DNA of 51,474 bases from Planctomycetota bacterium (GTDB lineage Bacteria > Planctomycetota > UBA11346), in the NCBI GenBank assembly GCA_022841245.1, contig JALHRW010000012.1, forward strand, positions 1 to 51,474. Reading direction: 5' to 3'. The notes under the pieces were generated by a model. It had not been told where the DNA came from. It saw only the letters and a list, made by a program, of their open reading frames with translations, and did no database searches. Position numbers and translations under genes: made by a program. Positions 1 through 9,007 of the stretch are shown here, piece by piece; within the stretch, counting starts at the first letter, position 1; every line of letters starts with the position of its first letter.

Positions 1-1664
1 GGCGTGCCGCCCGGGCCGTCGATCTCGCGCTGCAGGAAGAGCATGCGCGGGTAGACCGGGTGCCGGCCCTTGGGCGTCGGGCAGTCGATGACGAAGCTCG
101 CCGGCAGCTCGGCGGCGGTGAATATCTTCCGCGCATAGGTGATGGTCTCGTCCCAGGTCGCGGCGTGGCCCATGGCGATCTCCTTGCCCTCGACGCACAG
201 CTGGTCCAGCGATGTGCTGCGCGAGCCGAGCCGGTAGGCGTAGGTGACGACCAGGCGGTTCTTGCCGAGCTGCTTCGCATCGGTGACGCCGACCGCGACG
301 GTGTTGCGGCCCGGCGAGAGGTAGGGCAGCGCCCCCGGGTTGTTCTGGAACACCCCCTCGACGCGCAGGACCTTGAGCGGCGTGCGGAAGGAGATGCGCA
401 GCTGCACCGCGCTCCAGCCGCGGATGGCCTCGGAGAAGTCGGCGGCAGCGACCTCGACGAAGCTGGCGCCGCCATCCCAGGAGAGCTCCACCTTCTCGGC
501 CCCCGGCGCCTCGGCCGAGCCCTTGGCGAAGACGTACGGGGTGGCCAGCTGCACCACCACCACGCCCGGCTTCTCAGCCGCGATCGGCTGCAGCGCGCCG
601 TCGGCGAGGCGGGCGTTGTCGCACGCGATCAGCGAGGCCAGCCAGGCGTCGTTGGTGAAATCGGCGGTGAAAACGATGCTGCCGTTGGCCCAGTCGCGGA
701 CGCGCTTCACCGGCGTGTACGGTTCCAGGACTAGGCCGAAGGCGGGATCGTTGCGCGTGTCCGGGTGCCGTTTGCAGGTATGGCCTTGGGTGTAGCGGGT
801 GTGGTTCCAGTAGTTGGCGCCCTTGACCTGCTCCCAGGAGTTGGTCAGGACCAGGCCGGGGGCGAGGTTGATGTCGGTGCTATAGCCGCCGGTGGCGTGG
901 ACGATGTCGTTCCAACCCGCCTGTGATCCCGCCACCTTGCGCGTCTTCACTCCACCGACGACGTCGGCGGGCAGGTCGCCGCAGCTGAGGAAGGGCACCG
1001 CCCAGGGCCGGCCCTTGCCATCGGCGACTGGCGGGGAGCCCTTGGCGTAGACGACCTTGCGCACGGGATCGAGCACGCAGGCATCCTCGATCAGCGCCTT
1101 GGGATCGGCGGCGAGGTCGTCCTGGCCGGCGATGGTGCGGCCGCCCGCGCCATCGGGCGTCCAGGCGTAGTACTTGAGGAACACGTCGAGGTAGTGCCAG
1201 CGGCCGTCGTACTGCGCCTCGACCGTGGTGTGGCCGTCCCAGCCGACGAAGCGCCAGCCCCAGCCGAGTTCGCGCCACAGCGCCGACTGCTCGGCGTGCA
1301 GGCTGCCGCACAGGCTCCAGCCGTAGGTGTTGATCTCCTTCAGCACCGGCAGGCCGCCCAGCTCGTTCGGCCCCTTGAAGTGGTAGTGCGACAGATTCAT
1401 GAAGTTGTAGATCGCGATGGCTTTGTCGTCGTTGCTTGTGCAGCCGCGCGTGACGCTCTCGGCGATGCTCTTGAGGGTCGAGCAGTCCGGCGCCTTGTCC
1501 GGCAGCACCGCGATCCGCCCGACCTCCGCCGCCAGGCGCGCCGGCTTCGGCGCCGACGCCGGCTTCGGCCTGGCGAAGGCCGGTACCGGCGCGCTCTCGC
1601 CGGCGATCGCTGCGACCGCGAGCAGGCTGGCGCAGAGGAGGGAGGGGAGGCGGTGGTGCGACAT
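1..1664 (-). CDS. Secreted transglutaminase-like protein, 3' end outside the window
   Basis: I translated this frame by hand; it stays open from the ATG at 1664 to the window edge, so the C-terminus is missing. Residues 1-22 form a signal peptide (hydrophobic LLCASLLAVAAIAG). The transglutaminase-like core follows: C119 in GWSLCGSLHAEQ, H145 in GWDGHTTVEA and D160 in WHYLDVF have the order and spacing of the Cys-His-Asp triad. The later region (about 300-500) looks beta-rich and contains LSWDGGASF, as in sialidase-like or fibronectin-like domains. The architecture matches the protein at 12451-14439. It lies 29 bases downstream of the NHL gene, so the two are probably co-transcribed. In this superfamily the fold may be a protease, an amidase or a transamidase; the substrate cannot be read from sequence. 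Confidence 0.8.
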   Translation of the reverse strand, partial: MSHHRLPSLLCASLLAVAAIAGESAPVPAFARPKPASAPKPARLAAEVGRIAVLPDKAPDCSTLKSIAESVTRGCTSNDDKAIAIYNFMNLSHYHFKGPNELGGLPVLKEINTYGWSLCGSLHAEQSALWRELGWGWRFVGWDGHTTVEAQYDGRWHYLDVFLKYYAWTPDGAGGRTIAGQDDLAADPKALIEDACVLDPVRKVVYAKGSPPVADGKGRPWAVPFLSCGDLPADVVGGVKTRKVAGSQAGWNDIVHATGGYSTDINLAPGLVLTNSWEQVKGANYWNHTRYTQGHTCKRHPDTRNDPAFGLVLEPYTPVKRVRDWANGSIVFTADFTNDAWLASLIACDNARLADGALQPIAAEKPGVVVVQLATPYVFAKGSAEAPGAEKVELSWDGGASFVEVAAADFSEAIRGWSAVQLRISFRTPLKVLRVEGVFQNNPGALPYLSPGRNTVAVGVTDAKQLGKNRLVVTYAYRLGSRSTSLDQLCVEGKEIAMGHAATWDETITYARKIFTAAELPASFVIDCPTPKGRHPVYPRMLFLQREIDGPGGT

Positions 1665-1693
1665 GGTTCGTCCGTTGGGCATGGCGTGGGTGG

Positions 1694-4384
1694 TCACATG
1701 TCGAGCGGCAGGGTCTTCTCGCGGGCGCCGGCGAGCTTCACCACGACGATGCGGCGGTTGAGGCGGTCGCCGATGTAGACGCGGTCGTCGCCGACCGCGA
1801 CGCATTCGGTCCACCAGATCGGGATCTGCGGCACTGGCACGGCGCTGCCCGGGCCGCCGGAATCGGGGTTGCCGTAGTCGCCGAAGAACAGCATCTCGTT
1901 GCCGTTGGTGTCGAGGACGCCGACGCGGAAGCGCGCCGTGTCGGGGAAGAAGCTGCGCCCGAAGCCGTCGACGTCGAAGCGCGGCGACTCGCACAGGCAG
2001 ATGTCCGCGGTGTCGGAACCGGTGCGCCACGAGTCGACCGGGCTGGCACCGGAGTAGATCCAGGCCGCGCCACTGACCGCGACCTTGCTGCTGAAGGCGT
2101 AGTTGCCCGGTGCGCCCTCGCCGCTTTTGCGGATCGCGCCGCCCGCGGGGCTGAACTTGGCGATGCTGCCGTAGATCAGCGGATAGGTCGCCATGCCGCC
2201 GACCGCGTCGGGATCCTTGGGACCCTCGCTGACCAGACCCTGGAGGCCCGGCGGCAGGCGGTCGGCACCGGGGCGCAGGCCGAGGGCGAGGTAGACGTTG
2301 CCCTTGGAATCGAGGCGCACCGAGCTGACGCTGCGGATGTCCGACTGCAGCCACTTCTCCTGCTTGACGCTGCCATCCGGGTTGTGCACGTGGATGTGGT
2401 TGAGCTCGGTGCCGGAATAGTCGTTCTGCCAGATCATGTAGATCTCGCCCGCCGCATTGGCGGTGGCGCCGCGGCCGCGCGCGCGCGCGGAGGTGCTCAG
2501 GTGGTCCTTCACCCCGCCCTTCTTGTCCTTCGGCGCGTCGGCCGGCGCAGTGGCGAAAGGCAACGGCACGAGTTGGCCGTCGAAGCGCAGCATGTAGTTG
2601 CCGTAGACCTGCACGTAGTAGTTGCCATCCAGTCCGGCATCGAGCGGGTAGATGCCGGTGCCGGCAACGACCGCTGGGGCCTTGCCCCAGACGCCCTTCT
2701 GCGCATCGAGCAAACGGCTGTTGACCACCAGGTTGCCATCGACCTTGTTGCAGACGAGCGACATCACCGCGCCGATGCCCTTGCCAGCCAGCGGCTTGGC
2801 CACGTCCACCGGTGCGGCGAAGGCGCCGTCCTTCTCCTCGATGCGCAGCAGACCGAAGCCGGCGTAGTGCGACCCCGGCGCCACCCACAGCACCGGCCCG
2901 GTCTGGTCGAGGGCGAGCATGGCGGAATACCGTTCATGCTTGAAGGTCGGCAGCTTGTGCGTCAGCAGCGGCTGCACGGCACTGAGCGAAGCGAACTTCT
3001 GCAGCTGGTCGACGCCCGGGCCGCCGAGGACGTAGATCGCCCCGGTCTTGTGGTGCACCTTCACACGCACCGGGCGGGTCACATGCAGGGCGCCACGGAA
3101 GCTGCCATCGGGAGCGAAGGCGGCGATGCGATCGTTGCCGCGGTCGGCGACATAGACCACGCCGGCGGCGTCCACCGCCACGTCGCTCGGCTCCTTGAAC
3201 TGGCCCTCACCGGCGCCCGACTCGGTCGGTCGGCCGACGAAGACCGTGGGCACGGCGTCGGGGCCGGCCAGGCGCCACACCGCGTGCCCCGCCTGGTCGG
3301 CCTTCATGCCCTCGCCCGGGACGCCGGTGGCGTAGAGCGTCTTGCCGTCGGGGGCCACGGCCAGGAAGGCGCCGAGCCGGCTCGACGCCGAAAGCTGCGT
3401 GCCCAGCGGGCCGCCGGCCGGGATGCTGCCATCGCTGTTGACCCGCAGCAGCCGCTGCTGGCCGGCCTGCGGATAGCGCATCTGCGCATCGAGGATGGCG
3501 CCGACCAGGGCGGTGCCGTCGGCCAGCAGGACCGGGCCGCTCATCGGCAGCTCGCCGGCGCCGGGCAGCAGTTCACGGCATTCGCCGTGGTAGATGTAGG
3601 GCACCAGGCGACCGTCCGGCAGGGCGAGGCGTTTCACCCCGGGCAGCTTCTCCGGCGGCAGGCCGGCCGGATAGGGCAGGATGGTGCGCTGATAGGCGCC
3701 CTCGCGCGACAGCACCAGGCACTGCAGGGTGCTGTCGCCGGGGTGCAACGCACCGTGCAGTTGATAGACCAGCAGGTCGCCGTTGGCGGCGCAGGCCAGA
3801 CCGCGCACGCCGGTGATCTCGCCGCGGTTCTCGCCGATGAAGCGCTCGAAGGTTGCGGTGAGCCCGAGCCGCACCCGCACCGTTGCCGCGCCGCCGGCGG
3901 GCCGGCCGCGATCGTCCAGGCCGTCCCAGGCGAGGTCCTGCGCCAGCGCGTCCGGCTTCAGCGGCTCGGGAGCCGTGGGTCCGAGCAGGCCGGCGGCGAG
4001 GTGCCGCAGGACCTTGCCGTCGGCGGCGAGGATGGCGACCTCGACCGGGCAGGCGGCCGTTGCCGCGAAGCGGATGCGGGTCTGCGCGCCGCTGCCGCTC
4101 ACCGCGGGCGCCGTCGCGAAGTCGGGGGCGGTGGCCGCCGCCAGGCCGGCGGCGAGCAGGAGCGCGATGGCGAGGCGCAGCAGGGGCTTGTAGACCCGGC
4201 CGTGCTCGTCGAGGTCGAAATGCGGACCTTTACAGTATTCGCCCCCGATGCCGGTGGTGCCCGACCAGTACTCGTGGATGGGCCGCGCCTGCTGGAAGGC
4301 GATGTTTGCATCGGCCGGACGCGGCCGCTGACGGGAGCAGCGCCCGATCTCGCGCACGTATCTGGCAACGATGTGCTGGTTCAC
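1694..4384 (-). CDS. NHL-repeat beta-propeller protein with an unusual N-terminal extension
   Basis: An 896-residue protein from a GTG start. The hydrophobic signal-type segment (KPLLRLAIALLLAAGLAAA, about 66-84) is not at the N-terminus but follows about 65 extra residues. Next is a FlgD-Ig-like module (PVEVAILAADGKVLRHLAAG ... LAWDGLDDRGRPAGGA), then NHL-type propeller blades such as EPSDVAVDAAGVVYVADRGN. The C-terminal signature CLCESPRFDVDGFGRSFF is shared with the two tandem paralogues at 32794-38022. The extension contains CKGPHFDLDEHGRVY, which resembles that C-terminal signature, so the 5' end may be chimeric and the true start is uncertain. NHL propellers usually act as binding scaffolds or lyase-like enzymes; no catalytic site is recognised. 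It is transcribed divergently from the regulator at 4481. Confidence 0.82.
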   Translation of the reverse strand: MNQHIVARYVREIGRCSRQRPRPADANIAFQQARPIHEYWSGTTGIGGEYCKGPHFDLDEHGRVYKPLLRLAIALLLAAGLAAATAPDFATAPAVSGSGAQTRIRFAATAACPVEVAILAADGKVLRHLAAGLLGPTAPEPLKPDALAQDLAWDGLDDRGRPAGGAATVRVRLGLTATFERFIGENRGEITGVRGLACAANGDLLVYQLHGALHPGDSTLQCLVLSREGAYQRTILPYPAGLPPEKLPGVKRLALPDGRLVPYIYHGECRELLPGAGELPMSGPVLLADGTALVGAILDAQMRYPQAGQQRLLRVNSDGSIPAGGPLGTQLSASSRLGAFLAVAPDGKTLYATGVPGEGMKADQAGHAVWRLAGPDAVPTVFVGRPTESGAGEGQFKEPSDVAVDAAGVVYVADRGNDRIAAFAPDGSFRGALHVTRPVRVKVHHKTGAIYVLGGPGVDQLQKFASLSAVQPLLTHKLPTFKHERYSAMLALDQTGPVLWVAPGSHYAGFGLLRIEEKDGAFAAPVDVAKPLAGKGIGAVMSLVCNKVDGNLVVNSRLLDAQKGVWGKAPAVVAGTGIYPLDAGLDGNYYVQVYGNYMLRFDGQLVPLPFATAPADAPKDKKGGVKDHLSTSARARGRGATANAAGEIYMIWQNDYSGTELNHIHVHNPDGSVKQEKWLQSDIRSVSSVRLDSKGNVYLALGLRPGADRLPPGLQGLVSEGPKDPDAVGGMATYPLIYGSIAKFSPAGGAIRKSGEGAPGNYAFSSKVAVSGAAWIYSGASPVDSWRTGSDTADICLCESPRFDVDGFGRSFFPDTARFRVGVLDTNGNEMLFFGDYGNPDSGGPGSAVPVPQIPIWWTECVAVGDDRVYIGDRLNRRIVVVKLAGAREKTLPLDM

Positions 4385-4480
4385 ATGAGGACTCTATGTG
4401 GAACACAACGTACCCGGATGGCAGGCGTGACAAGTGAAATATAGTTGAAAAATCAGACAAATATACTATGAACCACAAAT
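4385..4480. promoter_or_regulatory. AT-rich divergent promoter region of the NHL gene and regulator
   Basis: This 96-base gap separates the divergently transcribed NHL gene and the GntR/LacI regulator. An AT-rich stretch at about 4434-4480 contrasts sharply with the G+C-rich surroundings. It contains ATATAG at 4439-4444 and TATACT at 4462-4467, with short complementary arms (ATAGT at 4441-4445 and ACTAT at 4465-4469). I cannot place a canonical -35/-10 pair with normal spacing. The regulator probably binds here and represses itself. Confidence 0.5.
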
Positions 4481-5542
4481 ATGCCAGGCCGACAAGCCAC
4501 CAGGATCATCACCGCCCTGCGCGCGCAGCTCGCCACTGTGCCGGCTGGCAGCTATCTGCCCGGCGAACGCGACCTCGCCCTGCAGCACGACGTCGCCCGC
4601 CGCACGGTCAGCCGAGCGCTCGAGACGCTGGAGCGGGACGGTCTCCTGCGCTGCGTCCCCCGCCATGGCTATCTCGTCCTCGGTGGTCCGACCTCGCCGG
4701 CTCCTGGCGGCACCCTGGCCTATGTGCGCGGTGTGCCGATCCAGCCGTGGCATGTCGAGACCGTGCATGGCCATCTGCTCGCCTGTCTCGACGCGCTGGC
4801 CGATCGCCGGCAGTGGACGGTGCTGTCGATCTCGGCCCTCGGCCGCTCGCCGGCCGAAGTGGCGGCGCGGCTGCGCGACGCCGGCGTCTGCGGCGTGGTG
4901 CTGGAAGTGCTCGACCGGGTCCTGCTTGAACAGATCGCCGCAGCCGGGCTGCCGGCCATCGCCGTCGACGCCTGGATCGAGGACTGTCCGATCGATGCCG
5001 TGCTGCAGGACGGCTATGCCGGCAGTCTGCTCGCCACCGACTGGCTGTTGGCGCGTGACCACCGGCGCATCGCCTGGTTCGGTCCGGCGGTGGACACCAG
5101 CGTCACCCGGGATCGCTTCGGCGGATATGCCGCGGCCCTGATGGCCGGCGGCGGCAGCTTCGATCCGTCCCTGTGGGTGCGCTGCGACCTGCCCGATGTG
5201 CCCGCCGCCGCCGAGGCGCTGCTCACCCGCCCGGACCGTCCGCATGCCATCGTCGCGCTGTGGCGTCGGCACGCCGCCGCCGTCATCCAGGTGGCGCAGC
5301 GGCTCGGTCTGCGCCTGCACCAGGACTACGATCTGGTCGGCTGGAGCACCGCCGAGGACCACGCCTTCAACGACACCGGCGTCTTCCCCGCGGGCCAGCT
5401 GCCACCGACCGTGGTGTGGAGCGTGCGCGACATGGCCGAGACGGCCGTGCTGCGGCTCGAGCAGCGGCGCGACCAGCCGCAAGCCCCGCTCGTCCAGCTG
5501 CGCCTGCCGGTCCGCCTGCTGGCAGCGGATACGCCGGCCTGA
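4481..5542 (+). CDS. GntR/LacI hybrid transcriptional regulator
   Basis: A 353-residue regulator. Residues about 5-65 form a GntR-type winged helix-turn-helix (LPGERDLALQHDVARRTVSRALETLERDGLL). Residues about 80-350 form a LacI/periplasmic-binding-protein-like effector domain (LPAIAVDAWIEDCPIDAVLQ; DLVGWSTAEDHAFNDTGVF). This architecture is that of AraR-type sugar-responsive repressors. It is clearly paralogous to the regulator at 31716-32792, both sharing a GLPA..DAW.ED..DAVLQD block. No strong Shine-Dalgarno lies before the ATG at 4481, and the AT-rich promoter sits immediately upstream. It is followed after 25 bases by the DUF4091 enzyme and is divergent to the NHL gene, so it most likely controls both. 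The effector is unknown, probably a sugar. Confidence 0.9.
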   Translation: MPGRQATRIITALRAQLATVPAGSYLPGERDLALQHDVARRTVSRALETLERDGLLRCVPRHGYLVLGGPTSPAPGGTLAYVRGVPIQPWHVETVHGHLLACLDALADRRQWTVLSISALGRSPAEVAARLRDAGVCGVVLEVLDRVLLEQIAAAGLPAIAVDAWIEDCPIDAVLQDGYAGSLLATDWLLARDHRRIAWFGPAVDTSVTRDRFGGYAAALMAGGGSFDPSLWVRCDLPDVPAAAEALLTRPDRPHAIVALWRRHAAAVIQVAQRLGLRLHQDYDLVGWSTAEDHAFNDTGVFPAGQLPPTVVWSVRDMAETAVLRLEQRRDQPQAPLVQLRLPVRLLAADTPA

Positions 5543-5567
5543 GCCACGCAACATCCCCGGAGCACCC

Positions 5568-7676
5568 ATGCGCATGATCGCGATCGCCTTCCTCCACCTG
5601 ATGTTCCTCGGCATCCCCGTGTCCGCCGCCGAAGGTCCGGCCACAGAGACGGTGCTCGCTGCCGCCGAGGCGCCCGACACCACGGGCTGGAACGCGGCCG
5701 AGCGCTGGAAGTCGGAAAGCATCGACGGCAAGCCGGTGCTGCGGCTGGCTGCCGGCACCGGCTACGCGCGCCTGGCGGTCACGGGCGACCTGCCCGGCTC
5801 CGGCATGGTCATGCTCCGCCTGCACTACCACAGCACCGGCAAGGCGCTCGAGGCCGGCATCGGTGGCTGGGGAGCCCCGACCGCCACCGGCGCCATCCGG
5901 CCGGCCGGCTGGCAGGTCGAGGAGCTGGCGTTCCCGGCCAGCAGCCTGCGCAGCGCGCTCGCCGATGGAGGCATCGGTCTGATGATCAAGGGCGATGGCG
6001 GCGGCCCGGCGATCCGGCGCATGGAGCTGCTGGTGCCGACCGCCGAGCAGCTGCTGGTGCGCTATCGCGCCTGGGCGCGTGAAGGCCTCGATGCCGCCTT
6101 CGCCGCGGTGCGCAGCGGCAGCTTCCCCGAGGTGCGCAGCGACGCGCCGGTGGTCGCGCTCGCCGCCAGCGCAGACGACCAGAAGCTCGGCGCGCTGCCG
6201 ATCGTCCGCTCGTATCTCTCGCCCATCCTGCCGGGCGCCATCCCGTCGGCGGAGGAGCGGACGCTCGCCGGCCGGATCGCGGTGCCGCCCGGGGAATACG
6301 AGATCTTCCAGTTCGGCCTGCACGCCCTCCGCGACTTCAGCGGACTCGTCGCCGAGCTCGACGGACCGGCTCCGGCCGGGCTCGCTGCCGAGCTCTGCTG
6401 GCTCGAATGCGCCCCGGTGCGGGTCGGCGGATCGCGCGGCAAGAAGGCGCGCATCGCCCCCAGCATCGTCTGGCCGAAGGAGGTCTTCCCGAGCTGCGAT
6501 GCCAGGGCCGGCGAAAGCCGGGCCTGGTACGCGATCGTCCGCGCCGCGCCCACCGCCGCGGCCGGCGAGCATCCCCTGCGCATCGCGGTGAAGGACGGCA
6601 GCCGGCGGCTCTTCTCCTTCACCTGCACGGTGCGGGTGCTGCCCTTCACCTTGCCCACCACGCGCGATCTCGACCGGCTCTTCCTGGTCACCGACTCCGG
6701 GCCGGTCGAGGACGAGGCGACCCTGCGCGACCTAGTCGAGCACGGGCTCAACGCCACCGCCACCTTCAACGAGTACCGGCCGATGAATGGGCAGAAGCAG
6801 GCCGATTTCGCCATCTGGGACGCCTACTTCGCCAGGCTGAAGGCGGTCGGCCTCGACCGCGGCTTCTTCTGGTACCTGGGCAATCCGGAATCGGGCAACG
6901 CCGTCGAGGCCGGGGTCGGAGCCGAGGCGTTCAGCGCCATGCTGCGCGGCCTCGACGAGCGGGCCCGGGACGGCCGCTATCCCAAGCACCTCTTCCTGTC
7001 GATCGACGAGGCGGTGTGCAGCGGCAAGGCCTTCGCGCAGAGCAACCAGCTGCACGCCGATTGCCGCCAGCGCTTCCCCGCCCTGCGCGTGCTCGGCTGC
7101 TCGCTCGACCGTTTCGCCCACACGGTGAAGTACGAGGGGCACGCCGACATGCTGGCCTGCAATGGCAGCTTCGCCGAGAACGCCGCCTGGTGCCGCGAGA
7201 AGGGCGTGCTGCTCAACATGTACAGCTCGGTCAGCTACGCCGCCGCTGGCGCGGTCGAGGCCCGCTTGCGCTACGGCTTCACGCCCTGGCAGCATGGAGC
7301 GTTCGCGGTCAATGGCTGGGCCCTGCGCTGGTACAACGGCCACCCCTTCAACTGCCTGGACGCCGGTGTCACCGACTGGGCCTGCTTCTACCCCAACTGG
7401 ACCGGCGGCCGTCCGATCTCCACGCCGTGCTGGGAGGGGCTGCGCCAGGGCATCAACGACCAGCGCTACCTCGCGGTGCTCGAACGCCTGGTCACGGAGG
7501 GACGTTCCGACGGCAAGCTGCTCGCTGAGTTGCGCCGCGACGGCATCGGCAAGGTCGCGGAGGCGCGCGAGCAGGTGCGCGGCGACAGCAACTTCGGCGT
7601 CTCGGGCGACGCCCCGGATGTCGAGATCGCCCGCGCCCGGGTGATCCAGGAGATCCTCAAAGCCGGCGGCAAGTAA
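5568..7676 (+). CDS. DUF4091 / GH123-like secreted glycoside hydrolase
   Basis: A 702-residue protein. The ATG at 5568 is chosen because GGAG lies 6 bases upstream and a signal peptide (MRMIAIAFLHLMFLGIPVSA) begins there. The N-terminal half is beta-sandwich-like. The C-terminal half is a DUF4091-type barrel with LFLSIDEAV, where the D-E pair matches the acidic position used by GH123-like enzymes. It ends with the family's typical NGWALRWYNGHPFN and WEGLRQGINDQRYL segments. GH123 members cleave beta-linked N-acetylgalactosamine, but DUF4091 is broad, so I do not assign a substrate. It is paralogous to the protein at 38176-40416, which also sits near an NHL/regulator module. It probably shares a transcript with the upstream regulator. 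Confidence 0.82.
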   Translation: MRMIAIAFLHLMFLGIPVSAAEGPATETVLAAAEAPDTTGWNAAERWKSESIDGKPVLRLAAGTGYARLAVTGDLPGSGMVMLRLHYHSTGKALEAGIGGWGAPTATGAIRPAGWQVEELAFPASSLRSALADGGIGLMIKGDGGGPAIRRMELLVPTAEQLLVRYRAWAREGLDAAFAAVRSGSFPEVRSDAPVVALAASADDQKLGALPIVRSYLSPILPGAIPSAEERTLAGRIAVPPGEYEIFQFGLHALRDFSGLVAELDGPAPAGLAAELCWLECAPVRVGGSRGKKARIAPSIVWPKEVFPSCDARAGESRAWYAIVRAAPTAAAGEHPLRIAVKDGSRRLFSFTCTVRVLPFTLPTTRDLDRLFLVTDSGPVEDEATLRDLVEHGLNATATFNEYRPMNGQKQADFAIWDAYFARLKAVGLDRGFFWYLGNPESGNAVEAGVGAEAFSAMLRGLDERARDGRYPKHLFLSIDEAVCSGKAFAQSNQLHADCRQRFPALRVLGCSLDRFAHTVKYEGHADMLACNGSFAENAAWCREKGVLLNMYSSVSYAAAGAVEARLRYGFTPWQHGAFAVNGWALRWYNGHPFNCLDAGVTDWACFYPNWTGGRPISTPCWEGLRQGINDQRYLAVLERLVTEGRSDGKLLAELRRDGIGKVAEAREQVRGDSNFGVSGDAPDVEIARARVIQEILKAGGK

Positions 7677-7713
7677 ATATATTATCTAATATAACACTGG
7701 TATACTTGATATA
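7675..7713 (+). promoter_or_regulatory. AT-rich promoter before the oxoamine synthase/C45 genes
   Basis: The 37-base gap between the DUF4091 stop and the next start is almost entirely A and T. It contains AATATATTATCTAATATAAC, loosely resembling the T(G/A)TCAATATA-ATCT motif upstream of the PQQ gene, followed by GATATAGTG next to the GTG at 7714. The abrupt composition change and the position suggest a new transcription start here. Confidence 0.5.
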
Positions 7714-7959
7714 GTGAATGACCAACGTAGGCTGCCTTACGTGTCACGAGTCCATCCCCGCGACGCCGAGCTGGAACGGCGCGCCTGCGCTGGCGTGATC
7801 GTGCGCAGCATCGACAGCCATGAACAGTTCGCCGGCTTCGCCTGGGAGCGATTCTCCGTCGTCGCCTGCGGACGCGGCGCGATTGATCAGGTCCATAGTC
7901 TCGCGCTGGCGCGCTTAACGGTGCGGCAGCAGACCATCGTACCCGGGATCGCGCCATGA
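7714..7959 (+). CDS. Short hypothetical protein coupled to the oxoamine synthase gene
   Basis: An 81-residue ORF from a GTG start; its stop overlaps the next start as ATGA, the usual sign of translational coupling. The middle reads VIVRSIDSHEQFAGFAWERF, then VVACGRGAIDQV. I recognise no family, signal peptide or membrane segment. Three readings are possible: a genuine small partner of the PLP enzyme, a fragment of a larger lost gene, or the 5' leader of the downstream gene. The next gene lacks the N-terminal segment of its family, but this ORF is in another frame and does not resemble that segment. Confidence 0.4.
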   Translation: MNDQRRLPYVSRVHPRDAELERRACAGVIVRSIDSHEQFAGFAWERFSVVACGRGAIDQVHSLALARLTVRQQTIVPGIAP

Positions 7960-9002
7960 CGCCAGGACTCACCCCATTCGCCGGCAACGACTACCTCGGC
8001 CTGGCCCGCGATCCGCGGCTGGCCGAGGCGTGCTCGCGCGCCGCCACCACCCACGGCATCAGCTCAACCAGCTCGCGCTGGGCGCTCGGCTGGACGGCGT
8101 TGCACCAGGAGCTGGAGGAGTCGATCGCGAACTTCACCGGCCTGGGCGCCGCCTGCATTACCGGCGCCGCCTACTTCGGCGGCGCGGTCTACTACTCGCT
8201 TTTCGCCGGTAGTGGCCGCACGGTCTACTGCGATGCGATGGTCCACTCCAACCAGTACCTCGGGATGCGCGCGGCCGGACTTGAGATCCGCCCCTTCCGT
8301 CATCTCGATGTCGTCGACCTGCGCCGCCAGCTCGCCGCCCACAGCGGCCCACCGCCGATCATCGCCAGTGACGGCGTCTACGGCATCAGCGGCGAGCTGG
8401 CCCCGCTGGCCGAGCTGGCCGCGGCGGCCCGCGCGGTTGGGGCCGAGTTCTTCGTCGACGACGCGCATGGCTTCGGCGCGCTGGGCGCCAGCGGCAGGGG
8501 GTCGGTTGAGCTGTGCGGCCTGGCGCCCGACTCCACGCTGACCGTGCTGTGCAGCATGAGCAAGGCGATGGGCTGCGGCGGCGGCTTCCTCGCCGGGCGG
8601 CTCGAATTGATCGAGCGTTGCCGCCGCAGCCCGACCGCCTCCGGATCGGCGATTCCGCCGCCGCCCATCGCCGCCGCCTGCCGGGCTTCGCTGCACATCC
8701 TGCGCAGCGAGCCGGAGCGCCGGGTCCGCCTGCAGGCCAACGCCCGCCGCATGCGCCAGGCTCTCGCCGGCCGCGGCATCGCGGTGGTCTCAGAGGCCAC
8801 TCCCATTCTCGGCATGGTCTTCGCGGACGAGCACGCCGCCGCCGCCGCCAGCCGGCATTTCGCCGCGCATGCCATCGCCATACCCTATTTCAAATACGCC
8901 TCGGAACCGCGCGAGAACCTGCTGCGCGGCATCGCCAAGGCCGATTACACGGAGGCCGACCTGCAGCGCTTCGAGAACGCCGTCCTGAGCCTACCGGCCT
9001 GA
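7956..9002 (+). CDS. Alpha-oxoamine synthase-like PLP enzyme (BioF/KBL family), N-terminally short
   Basis: A 348-residue fold-type I PLP enzyme. It begins almost directly at the family's NDYLGL motif, so about 40 residues of the usual N-terminal segment are missing. The cofactor pieces are present: D168 and H171 in FVDDAHGFGALG, the lysine K203 in CSMSKAMGCGGGF and the ASDGVYGISGELAPL block. The family condenses an acyl-CoA with an amino acid and decarboxylates it (BioF, KBL, HemA, serine palmitoyltransferase). The glycine-rich segment and the absence of other biotin genes leave the substrate open. The gene is 5 bases upstream of a C45 acyltransferase-like gene, suggesting that the amine product or its N-acyl derivative is the partner's substrate. 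Confidence 0.82.
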   Translation: MTPGLTPFAGNDYLGLARDPRLAEACSRAATTHGISSTSSRWALGWTALHQELEESIANFTGLGAACITGAAYFGGAVYYSLFAGSGRTVYCDAMVHSNQYLGMRAAGLEIRPFRHLDVVDLRRQLAAHSGPPPIIASDGVYGISGELAPLAELAAAARAVGAEFFVDDAHGFGALGASGRGSVELCGLAPDSTLTVLCSMSKAMGCGGGFLAGRLELIERCRRSPTASGSAIPPPPIAAACRASLHILRSEPERRVRLQANARRMRQALAGRGIAVVSEATPILGMVFADEHAAAAASRHFAAHAIAIPYFKYASEPRENLLRGIAKADYTEADLQRFENAVLSLPA

Positions 9003-9007
9003 TCATC

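Noticed and set aside
2474-2500. Alternating CG run as a possible Z-DNA or phase-variation tract
   Set aside because: It is short, within a coding frame and not in a position that would switch the gene.
2384-4444. Long plus-strand frame opposite the NHL gene
   Set aside because: Antisense to a gene with recognisable FlgD-like and NHL motifs; its residues are low-complexity (runs of V, G, H, R) and match no family.
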